A model generated the notes under the pieces. It did not search any database and had not been told where the DNA came from. It saw only the letters and a program-made list of their open reading frames with translations. A DNA stretch of 5,339 bases from Bacteroidota bacterium (GTDB lineage Bacteria > Bacteroidota > Bacteroidia > Chitinophagales > Chitinophagaceae): the NCBI GenBank assembly GCA_023436425.1, contig JAEZJD010000276.1, positions 1 to 5,339 of the forward strand. The letters run 5' to 3'. The translations under genes were made by a program, and so were the position numbers. Positions 1 through 5,339 of the stretch are shown here, piece after piece (position 1 is the first letter of the stretch; each line of letters starts with the position of its first letter).

Positions 1-7
1 AATTTAC

Positions 8-30
8 GACCCGGAGGTCTTTTTTATTTT
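8..30 (+). terminator. Possible intrinsic terminator of an upstream plus-strand gene
   Basis: GACC (8-11) and GGTC (16-19) can form a short stem around the loop CGGA, followed at once by six T, an A and four T. A four-pair stem is weak. The 3' arm CCGGAGGTC could instead pair with a matching arm lying left of the window, which would give a stronger terminator for a gene outside the view. The T-tract is clear; the exact hairpin is uncertain. Confidence 0.35.
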
Positions 31-57
31 AATTATTCGTGAGAATCCGACCGTTTG

Positions 58-79
58 TCGGCGGATGCGCCGAATTTTT
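58..79 (+). terminator. Hairpin with T-tract, candidate second terminator
   Basis: TCGGCG (58-63) pairs perfectly with CGCCGA (68-73) around the loop GATG, followed by AATTTTT. This is the form of a small rho-independent terminator reading rightward. It overlaps a competing hairpin at 45-66 (ATCCG, bulged A, CCG, loop, CGGCGGAT). The spot lies between a presumed gene left of the window and the end of the minus-strand ferredoxin, where terminators are expected. On the minus strand no T-run follows either hairpin. Confidence 0.35.
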
Positions 80-95
80 CAATTCTTTCACTCAA

Positions 96-443
96 TCAGC
101 AGTGCAACGATTCTTTTTTCGCCAGCAACTGATCCACTGTTTCCACGTACAGTTCGTCGGGAATGCAGCAATCCACCGGGCAAACGGAAGCGCATTGCGG
201 CTCTTCATGAAAACCCTGGCACTCGGTGCATTTGTGTGCAACCACGTAATAGGTGTCGGAAGCAACAGGAGCAAACCTTTGGTGAGCGCCTACCACTGTT
301 CCATCTGCCAGAACAAACGTATCAGACACAGTTGTACCATCGCCAATGCTCCAGCCAACGCCGCCTTCGTAAATTGCATTGTTAGGACATTCCGGCTCAC
401 AGGCGCCGCAGTTGATGCAGTCTTCAGTGATTCTTAAAGCCAT
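96..443 (-). CDS. 2[4Fe-4S] ferredoxin, 115 aa
   Basis: This is a small soluble electron carrier of the cytoplasm, predicted to hold two [4Fe-4S] clusters. The first motif, C9-x2-C12-x2-C15-x3-C19-P, is followed by an insert of about 50 residues, then C72-x2-C75-x8-C84-x3-C88-P. By the usual crossover of the fold, C9, C12, C15 and C88 would ligate one cluster and C72, C75, C84 and C19 the other. The eight-residue spacing in the second motif, instead of two, resembles the Allochromatium-type ferredoxins, which tend to have low potentials. Extra cysteines follow at 92, 93 and 115. The reading frame extends 31 codons further upstream, but the ATG at 443 is chosen because family members start a few residues before the first cysteine (MALRITEDCINCG). 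The gene ends in TGA and is divergent from the DUF92 gene. Its redox partner cannot be told from this window. Confidence 0.93.
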   Translation of the reverse strand: MALRITEDCINCGACEPECPNNAIYEGGVGWSIGDGTTVSDTFVLADGTVVGAHQRFAPVASDTYYVVAHKCTECQGFHEEPQCASVCPVDCCIPDELYVETVDQLLAKKESLHC

Positions 444-632
444 AAAGGAAAATTTTGAACTTGAAATGTTTCGTAAAGGACGGACGAAGCATGTTTTTTC
501 AATATGACCTTCATCACCAAAAACTCTATTTTTCATCAGGTGAATTGCAGGAAGAACCCATAGCAGCTGAGTTTTGGCTTCACATCATCCGTACTGATTT
601 TCCACGTTTTCTGATCAGTTCCAGTCTTGTTC

Positions 633-664
633 TTTGAACTTGGTACCGTTCACGAATATCTTTA
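633..664 (+). promoter_or_regulatory. Candidate Bacteroidota-type promoter of the DUF92 gene
   Basis: TTTG at 633-636 is separated by 20 bases from TATCTTTA at 657-664. This fits the known Bacteroidota pattern of a -33 TTTG and a -7 TAnnTTTG, with only the last base of the -7 box off. Transcription would begin a few bases further on, almost at the ATG at 672, so the mRNA would be leaderless or nearly so. The spacer contains an inverted repeat, TGAAC (635-639) and GTTCA (648-652), overlapping the palindrome GGTACC (642-647), which could be an operator. No comparable promoter was found for the divergent ferredoxin. Confidence 0.4.
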
Positions 665-671
665 TTGAGCC

Positions 672-1382
672 ATGTACCAGCATCTCTTGTTTGTAGCCAT
701 ACTAATAACCACTGTTGTACTAAGTATAGTGATGCGGAAACTAACGGTTGCTGCCGCAATAACAGGCGGCGCACTGGCCGTTTTCATTTACCTCGCGCTT
801 GCGTTTACAGGAATTGCCATGTTGGGAACCTTTTTTCTATTAGGCACGCTGGCAACCACATGGAAAGCACAAACAAAAGAACGTACCGGAATGGGTGAGG
901 TGAACAAGGGGAGAAGAACAGCAACGCAAGTGCTGGCAAACGGCGGTGCAGGAGCGCTGTTGAGCTTTGGCTATTTCTTGAACGATAATCTTTATTTGCT
1001 GCCAATAATGGTTGCAGCTGCTTTTGCTTCTGCCACTGCAGATACTTTGTCGTCTGAACTGGGAACACTGTACGGTAGTCGCTTCTACAACATCATTACT
1101 TTTAAAAGAGATCGAAAGGGTTTAGATGGAGTGATCAGTGCGGAAGGCACATTGATCGGAATATTCGGTAGCATATTGATTGCCTGTATTTATAGCATCG
1201 GCTATGGCTGGAGTCTCGATTTGGCGTGGATAACCATTGCCGGCACAGCGGGTAATGTTATGGACTCAATACTTGGCGCTACTGCAGAACGAAAACAATT
1301 TATTGGCAACAATGCAGTCAATTTCCTAAACACTGTTTTTGCAGCAGCAGTCGTTGCGTTGCTTGCTTTTCTTTTTCATTAA
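672..1382 (+). CDS. DUF92/TMEM19-family integral membrane protein, 236 aa
   Basis: This is a polytopic inner-membrane protein of the DUF92 (TMEM19) family. Hydrophobic segments lie near residues 5-21, 26-45, 48-63, 87-103, 108-123, 160-178, 184-202 and 218-235. Family-type motifs are visible: R82-x3-Q86-V-x-A-N90, A123-D124-T125-x-S127-S128-E129, G150-L-D-G153 with S156-x-E158-G159-T160, D198-S199-x2-G202-A203, and N213-N214-x2-N217-F. The plant relative VTE6 is a phytyl-phosphate kinase in tocopherol synthesis, so phosphorylation of a prenyl-type phosphate is one possible role; bacterial members are mostly uncharacterised, and I infer nothing firmer. The length is normal for compact bacterial members. 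The ATG at 672 is nearly forced, because an in-frame TGA sits at 666-668. The next gene begins 74 bases after the TAA. Confidence 0.88.
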   Translation: MYQHLLFVAILITTVVLSIVMRKLTVAAAITGGALAVFIYLALAFTGIAMLGTFFLLGTLATTWKAQTKERTGMGEVNKGRRTATQVLANGGAGALLSFGYFLNDNLYLLPIMVAAAFASATADTLSSELGTLYGSRFYNIITFKRDRKGLDGVISAEGTLIGIFGSILIACIYSIGYGWSLDLAWITIAGTAGNVMDSILGATAERKQFIGNNAVNFLNTVFAAAVVALLAFLFH

Positions 1383-1456
1383 TGCGCAACGGCGACGAAA
1401 TAATTATCTCACACGCGGCATAGTTTTTACATATTGTTTTTTCAAAACATTTCTAT

Positions 1457-2428
1457 ATGGAAAAGATGACCGATTTAAAAGATCTGCTTCGCCACGAAAT
1501 AGAAGACCTCATGTCTGCAGAAGATCAGATGATAGAGGCTTTGCCGGGCATAGCAGAAAAAGCAAACAACAGTCAGTTGAAGAAAGCATTGCGGGATCAT
1601 TTGAGAGTTACAGAGCAGCAAAGAAAAAGACTCGATGAAGTGCAAAAACTCCTCGAGCCAGGTGAGCAGGCAAGTTCAGGTGAAGGAGAAAGCAAAGGGC
1701 TTTTTGCCCGGTTGTTTGGTGGTGGCGGTCACAAATGCAAAGGAATGGAAGGACTAATCACCGAAGGCGAAAAAGTAATGGGAGAGGACATGAATCCCGA
1801 AGTACTTGATGCAGCTATTATTGCCTGCGCACAAAAAATGGAACACTACGAAATAACGGGCTATGGTACGGCGAAAGCGTATGCAAGAGAGTTGAATTTA
1901 AGAGAGGTGGAAAGATTGCTTGATCAAACATTAAACGAAGAATACGACGCTGACGATCTGCTAACAATGATGGCTGTGGGTAAATCCAATATGGAAGCGG
2001 AAGGTGGAAGAAGTCGCAGTCGCTCCGGAGGTTCATCGTCCCGGTCAGCCGGTTCTTCCGGTGGAAGCAGTAGTCGTTCTTCTTCAAACAGATCTTCCGG
2101 CGGTCGCAATTCATCGGGAAGCAGTGGTTCGGGTGGTTCAAGCAAGTCGTCAGGTGGTGGACGCAGTTCAGGTGGTTCATCAAAAGGCAGCAGCAAATCT
2201 TCCGGCGGTGGACGCAGCAGCGGATCATCAAGCAGCAAATCTTCCGGCGGCAGAAGCGGCGGATCATCAAAAAGCAAGTCTTCCGGTGGACGCAGCAGCG
2301 GATCATCAAGCAGCAAATCATCAAGCGGTGGACGTAGTTCAGGCGGTTCCTCAAAGAGCAGTAAATCTTCCAGCAAAAGCTCGTCGTCAAGATCTAAGAG
2401 CAGCAGTAAATCAGGCAGCAGAAGATAA
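1457..2428 (+). CDS. Ferritin-like DUF892 (YciF-type) protein with long Ser/Gly/Arg/Lys tail, 323 aa
   Basis: Residues 4-175 form a ferritin-like helical bundle of the DUF892/YciE-YciF family, linked to stress responses but with no settled biochemical role. Recognisable family signatures are H13-E14-x2-D17-L with A21-E22, the second helix with H48 and E53-x-Q55, C94-x2-M97-E98-G-L100, D118 to Q126-x2-E129-H130-Y131-E132-I with Y136-G-T138, and E161-E162. Several of these Glu/His residues could bind a di-iron site. An unusually Gly-rich loop (about 68-92) sits between the second and third helices. Residues 185-323 are a low-complexity tail: by hand count 76 Ser, 33 Gly, 15 Arg, 12 Lys, 2 Asn and 1 Ala, with no acidic or aromatic residue. 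Arg dominates its first part and Lys its second. Such a tail should be disordered and could bind nucleic acid or polyphosphate; that is inference. M4 (1466) is an alternative start. No signal peptide is seen. Confidence 0.87.
   Translation: MEKMTDLKDLLRHEIEDLMSAEDQMIEALPGIAEKANNSQLKKALRDHLRVTEQQRKRLDEVQKLLEPGEQASSGEGESKGLFARLFGGGGHKCKGMEGLITEGEKVMGEDMNPEVLDAAIIACAQKMEHYEITGYGTAKAYARELNLREVERLLDQTLNEEYDADDLLTMMAVGKSNMEAEGGRSRSRSGGSSSRSAGSSGGSSSRSSSNRSSGGRNSSGSSGSGGSSKSSGGGRSSGGSSKGSSKSSGGGRSSGSSSSKSSGGRSGGSSKSKSSGGRSSGSSSSKSSSGGRSSGGSSKSSKSSSKSSSSRSKSSSKSGSRR
2206..2241 (+). repeat. 36-base perfect direct repeat, copy 1
   Basis: This is identical base for base to 2284-2319, 78 bases (26 codons) downstream, and differs on both sides of the match. 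It codes GGRSSGSSSSKS in the DUF892 tail. The overlapping 20-base segment at 2189-2208 also recurs at 2231-2250, an offset of 42 bases. Confidence 0.9.
2284..2319 (+). repeat. 36-base perfect direct repeat, copy 2
   Basis: This is the second copy of the repeat at 2206-2241, in the same reading frame. Perfect identity, including the third codon positions, suggests a recent duplication by slippage or unequal recombination rather than selection on the protein alone. Confidence 0.9.
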
Positions 2429-2474
2429 AGCTGCTCACTTTATTCCGTACCTTTTTTCTTTCTCCCGTGTATAA

Positions 2475-2500
2475 TGCAAGGGAGTGTGCTTACTCTTGCA
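2475..2500 (+). other. Hairpin in the gap after the DUF892 gene
   Basis: TGCAA (2475-2479) pairs with TTGCA (2496-2500) and GAGT (2482-2485) with ACTC (2492-2495), giving a nine-pair stem with a two-G bulge and a six-base loop. The nearest T-run (CATTTTTTTATT) begins about 24 bases later, so it is not a standard intrinsic terminator. GGGAG at 2480-2484 could instead pair with CTCCC at 2462-2466 or at 2512-2516. It may take part in ending the DUF892 mRNA or sit in the leader of the next gene. Confidence 0.25.
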
Positions 2501-2588
2501 CAGCCATCATTCTCCCTCATTCCATTTTTTTATTCAGCGATCCCGGCGGTGGAACGATTTTAATGGATGACCAATAAACCCATCAATT

Positions 2589-3245
2589 ATGAAGTGGCTT
2601 AAGAACAATGGACTTTCATTAGCGTTAGTTTTTCTTTTTCTTATTTCCATTATTGGTCAGGTGATCACCGGCCTGAAACAATATAATGAAGAAATGTTGG
2701 AAGAAGGCGGGCAACAAGTGACGCTTAGCAGCTACTTTTCCACCGGTCATTTCATTGAGTCCACTTTTGAAAACTGGGAGAGTGAGTTTTTACAGATGTC
2801 ATTATTTAGCATTCTTACCATGTTTCTTTATCAAAAAGGATCATCCGAATCCAAAGACCCGGAAAAGGAATGGGAAGAAGTGGACAGGGAGCCAAATCCT
2901 AAAAAGAAAGGCGCGCCATGGCCCGTAAAAAAAGGCGGTATTATCCTCGCCATCTATAAACACTCATTGTGCTATGCACTCACACTCTTTTTTCTTTTAA
3001 GTTTTTTTGCCCATTGGTTTGGCAGTTTGAAGGACTACAATGAAAATCAAATTCTTAACGGAAAAGCTACTGAAACTGCCATGCAATATATTTCCAACAG
3101 TAAGTTCTGGTTCGAATCTTTTCAAAACTGGCAAAGCGAATTTTTATCAGTGTTTGCAATGGTTGTACTCAGTATTTTTCTCAGGCAAAAAGGTTCACCG
3201 CAATCCAAACCCGTGGATGCTGCTCATTCTGAAACCGGCGGATAA
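2589..3245 (+). CDS. DUF6766-family membrane protein with internal duplication, 218 aa
   Basis: I recognise this as a DUF6766-type protein from the segments YNEE, SGHF-like (TGHFIE), ENWESEFLQM and the Q-K/R-GS-x2-SK ending; the family has no known function that I can name. Four membrane helices are predicted near residues 9-28, 68-81, 127-146 and 186-200, with a charged linker at 87-117 (rich in Lys, Glu and Pro). The protein is two copies of one unit: residues 8-89 align to 126-207 with no gap at a constant offset of 118, with 32 of 82 positions identical by hand count. Matching blocks include L-K-x-Y-N-E (29-34 and 147-152), N-W-x-S-E-F-L (62-68 and 180-186) and Q-K-G-S (82-85 and 200-203). 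The ATG at 2589 begins just before the first helix, and no Shine-Dalgarno sequence is seen. Confidence 0.8.
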   Translation: MKWLKNNGLSLALVFLFLISIIGQVITGLKQYNEEMLEEGGQQVTLSSYFSTGHFIESTFENWESEFLQMSLFSILTMFLYQKGSSESKDPEKEWEEVDREPNPKKKGAPWPVKKGGIILAIYKHSLCYALTLFFLLSFFAHWFGSLKDYNENQILNGKATETAMQYISNSKFWFESFQNWQSEFLSVFAMVVLSIFLRQKGSPQSKPVDAAHSETGG

Positions 3246-3284
3246 CGCAGGTTTTGCTCTCCTGGAAAACATCGAGACGCAGTG

Positions 3285-3334
3285 TCTTCAATCTGTGGCA
3301 GCGAACGCTTTGAAAGATTTACAGCAGTTTTTTT
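3285..3334 (+). terminator. Weak terminator candidate after the DUF6766 gene
   Basis: TCTTCAA (3285-3291) can pair with TTG-(A)-AAGA (3310-3317) with one bulged base, and a run of seven T follows at 3328-3334. The loop is 18 bases and the T-run starts about ten bases after the stem, so it is a poor match to a standard intrinsic terminator. The T-run also supplies the TTTG box of the promoter candidate that follows. Confidence 0.2.
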
Positions 3335-3364
3335 GCTTCGGGGCTGACACGAAAATTATATCTT
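3332..3364 (+). promoter_or_regulatory. Weak promoter candidate for the antiporter gene
   Basis: TTTG (3332-3335) is followed after 21 bases by TATATCTT (3357-3364), which matches the TAnnTTTG box at all but two of its fixed positions. It would give an untranslated leader of about 50 bases before the ATG at 3425. The spacing is good but the -7 match is poor; the antiporter might instead be read through from the DUF6766 gene. Confidence 0.22.
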
Positions 3365-3424
3365 GCCAGCGGAAATGTTTTAGCGAATGACTTGTGGCTG
3401 AAAGGATGATTGATAACTAACTCC

Positions 3425-5339
3425 ATGGCTCATTTACCACACCTGATAACCGACCTTGCCCTCATTTTGGGAGCCGCAGCCGTCGTGGGATTGATATTCA
3501 AGTGGCTGAAGCAACCGCTGGTTCTTGGATATATAATTGCCGGTTTTCTCGTAAGCCCGCATTTTTCACTTACTCCCAGCATTGCAGATAATGAAAGTGT
3601 GAAGACACTTGCTGAAATGGGTGTGATTTTCCTTCTATTCAGCCTGGGTTTGGAGTTTAGTTTTAAAAAACTGATTCGCGTTGGAGGCTCGGCGTCTATT
3701 ACGGCGCTGGTTGAAATTATTTTCATCAGTGTTACCGGATATTACCTTGGTAAATGGATGGGATGGAGCACCATGGACAGCCTTTTTCTCGGGGGAATGT
3801 TGGCCAGTTCCTCCACCACCATCATCCTGCGTGCTTTTGAGGAGCTGGGTGTGAAAACAAAAAAGTTTGCGGGTATTGTGTTCGGTGTTCTTATCGTAGA
3901 AGATATTGTAGTGATCCTCATGATGGTACTTCTCTCGACCATGGCGGTAAGCCGTATGTTCGAAGGAACCGAAATGCTGATGACTATATTCAAACTTTTA
4001 TTTTTCCTCGTAATATGGTTTGTTGGCGGCATTTTTCTTTTGCCCACATTGTTGAAAAGAGCGAAGAAATTATTGAACGAAGAAACATTGTTGATCCTCA
4101 CTTTAGGACTTTGCCTCGGCATGGTGGTGTTGGCAACGCTGGTTGGATTTTCTGCGGAACTCGGCGCTTTTGTTATGGGTTCCATCATTGCGGAAACAAC
4201 ATCGGCTGAAAAAGTTGAGCACCTGCTAAAGCCAGTAAAGGATTTATTCGGCGTCATATTTTTCACATCGGTCGGCATGATGATCGACCCTCAATCGATG
4301 GTGGAATATGCCGTGCCGATTTTATGGGTGACATTGCTTACGTTGTTTGGTAAACTGTTCAGCACAATGGTCGGTGCCTTGTTGTCCGGACAGCCTCTGA
4401 AACAATCGGTGCAGGTGGGTGCCAGCATGGCACAGATAGGGGAGTTTGCCTTCATTGTCGCCTCGCTCGGACTTTCGCTGGGAGTCACTTCTGCTTTTCT
4501 TTTCCCCGTAGCGGTGGGAGCTTCGGCAGTCACTACTTTCAGCACACCCTATCTCATAAAATCGTCTTCTACACTTTACAATTGGATAGAGAAAATTCTT
4601 CCGGCGGCATTGGTCCGCAGGTTAAACAAGTATAGCAGTGAAACCAAAGCAGTATCTCAAAAAAGTGAATGGAAGCAATTCGTTCGCACAACTGCACTGA
4701 ACGCCCTGTTAATCAGCGTTATCATTGTCAGCATCATCATGCTTTCTTCAGTTTACATAGAACCATGGATCACTCAAAACAGAAGTTCGCTGGCGGTAAG
4801 AATTGGGGTATGCCTGCTCACATTTGTCATTCTAAGCCCTTTTCTTTGGGCCCTTGCCATCAGAAGTCCGTCAGATTTTTATAGAAAAATGATCGATGAT
4901 AACCAGTATAGAGGCACGTTTTACACCATAAGGTTTCTCCGGCTTGTACTCGTTGCGTTCTTCATTGGTTTTTTACTTTCTCGGTTTTTCAATGTATATA
5001 CCGGTATCGTTTTCACCGTTCTCATTTTTTCTTTGCTGATTATTTTTTCAAAAAAGATCCAGGCATTGTACACTAAACTGGAGCGCCGGTTTATAACTAA
5101 CCTGAATGAAAGAGAGATCGAAACTTCGAGATTGAACAGAACAGAACTTGCCCCGTGGGACGCTCACATTGTGCCGCTGATAGTGCCACCTACGGCAGAT
5201 TGCATTGGAAAAACGTTGCAGCAGTTGAGGTGGCGTGAGTCAATCGGAATCAACGTTGTAATGGTGAAGCGGGGTGATTATCACATTACCGTTCCGGGCA
5301 AAGACCAGATGATTTTTCCAAATGATGAACTGCTTGTCC
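3425..5339 (+). CDS. CPA2-family cation:proton antiporter with TrkA-C domain, partial (3' end outside window)
   Basis: This is an inner-membrane monovalent cation (K+ or Na+)/H+ antiporter, open from the ATG at 3425 to the edge of the window, with 638 residues visible. Residues 7-380 are the CPA2 transport domain (Na_H_Exchanger type). Hallmarks are KQPLVLGYIIAG (29-40), LFSLGLEF (71-78), SSSTTI (128-133), the membrane-embedded E159-D160 pair at the ion-exchange position, GAFVMG with AET (247-258), FFTSVGMMID (279-288) and AQIGEF (336-341). A second hydrophobic block (about 421-444, 457-479, 501-519 and 522-541) follows, then a charged stretch. From about 577 comes a TrkA-C (RCK-C) regulatory domain, cut off near its end. 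A KefC-like Rossmann NAD-binding domain is not seen before it. The start fits the family; a TTG at 3410 is the only upstream in-frame alternative after the TGA at 3407. Cation preference cannot be read from the sequence. Confidence 0.92.
   Translation, partial: MAHLPHLITDLALILGAAAVVGLIFKWLKQPLVLGYIIAGFLVSPHFSLTPSIADNESVKTLAEMGVIFLLFSLGLEFSFKKLIRVGGSASITALVEIIFISVTGYYLGKWMGWSTMDSLFLGGMLASSSTTIILRAFEELGVKTKKFAGIVFGVLIVEDIVVILMMVLLSTMAVSRMFEGTEMLMTIFKLLFFLVIWFVGGIFLLPTLLKRAKKLLNEETLLILTLGLCLGMVVLATLVGFSAELGAFVMGSIIAETTSAEKVEHLLKPVKDLFGVIFFTSVGMMIDPQSMVEYAVPILWVTLLTLFGKLFSTMVGALLSGQPLKQSVQVGASMAQIGEFAFIVASLGLSLGVTSAFLFPVAVGASAVTTFSTPYLIKSSSTLYNWIEKILPAALVRRLNKYSSETKAVSQKSEWKQFVRTTALNALLISVIIVSIIMLSSVYIEPWITQNRSSLAVRIGVCLLTFVILSPFLWALAIRSPSDFYRKMIDDNQYRGTFYTIRFLRLVLVAFFIGFLLSRFFNVYTGIVFTVLIFSLLIIFSKKIQALYTKLERRFITNLNEREIETSRLNRTELAPWDAHIVPLIVPPTADCIGKTLQQLRWRESIGINVVMVKRGDYHITVPGKDQMIFPNDELLV

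Larger units (their letters stand above)
2009..2425 (+). repeat. Degenerate repeat tract coding the basic Ser/Gly tail
   Basis: The 3' third of the DUF892 gene is made of imperfect units coding roughly GGRSSGGSSKSSKSS. Units at about 2155-2199, 2206-2241, 2284-2319 and 2326-2366 are recognisably related, and all differences keep the reading frame. Serine codons vary (AGC, AGT, TCA, TCT, TCC, TCG), so the older units have drifted. The composition bias also leaves long stop-free frames on both strands, which are not believed to be genes. Confidence 0.85.

Noticed and set aside
444..536. Longer ferredoxin starting at 536 on the minus strand
   Set aside because: The 31 extra residues do not look like a signal or domain, and ferredoxins of this type begin a few residues before the first cysteine.
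455..637. Possible 60-codon plus-strand gene in the divergent intergenic region
   Set aside because: No recognisable domain, no ribosome binding site, and it occupies the place where the ferredoxin promoter and leader should lie.
1382..1423. Thirteen-codon frame overlapping the DUF92 stop as TAATG
   Set aside because: Overlapping stop/start can mean coupling, but the product is too short and unremarkable to support a gene.
2189..2366. CRISPR array or tandem satellite
   Set aside because: The repeats are coding, in frame, of unequal spacing and without unique spacers.
1924..2376. Long minus-strand open frame (150 codons, Leu/Pro/Asp-rich) opposite the DUF892 tail
   Set aside because: It is the antisense reading of a Ser/Gly/Arg repeat tract; the sense frame continues a recognisable DUF892 protein, and the antisense product is simple repeated sequence.
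2004..2474. Second plus-strand open frame over the tail (156 codons, Ala/Val/Gln-rich)
   Set aside because: It is a shifted reading of the same repeat, kept open by composition, with no family resemblance.
3430..4278. Minus-strand open frames opposite the antiporter
   Set aside because: The plus strand has one uninterrupted frame with clear CPA2 motifs over the whole stretch; the opposite frames are shadows.

Overview
The window looks like chromosomal DNA of a Bacteroidota bacterium, most likely of the Chitinophagaceae type. The reasons are: start codons without convincing Shine-Dalgarno sequences; a candidate promoter of the Bacteroidota form (TTTG, 20-base spacer, TAnnTTT); and close resemblance, from memory of the families, of the ferredoxin and antiporter to Bacteroidota versions. 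The assignment is an inference; no database search was possible.

Layout. Bases 1-95 are gene-free and contain two hairpin/T-tract structures that could end transcription arriving from the left. A small two-cluster [4Fe-4S] ferredoxin lies on the minus strand (96-443). A 228-base divergent intergenic region (444-671) separates it from four genes that all run on the plus strand: a DUF92/TMEM19-family integral membrane protein (672-1382); a ferritin-like DUF892/YciF-type protein with a 139-residue Ser/Gly/Arg/Lys tail (1457-2428); a four-helix membrane protein recognised as DUF6766 and built from two repeats (2589-3245); and a CPA2-type cation:proton antiporter with a C-terminal TrkA-C domain that runs off the right edge (3425 to the end).

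How they may work together. The four plus-strand genes have gaps of 74, 160 and 179 bases, so they may be separate transcription units rather than one tight operon. DUF892 proteins are generally linked to stress, and CPA2 antiporters handle K+/Na+/H+ balance. A loose stress and ion-homeostasis neighbourhood is therefore plausible but inferred. The ferredoxin and DUF92 gene have no evident link to that theme.

The most unusual item is the DUF892 protein. Its ferritin-like domain is followed by a long, purely basic, acid-free, aromatic-free disordered tail encoded by internally duplicated DNA, including a perfect 36-base in-frame repeat. I found no CRISPR array, RNA gene, insertion sequence or phage feature.
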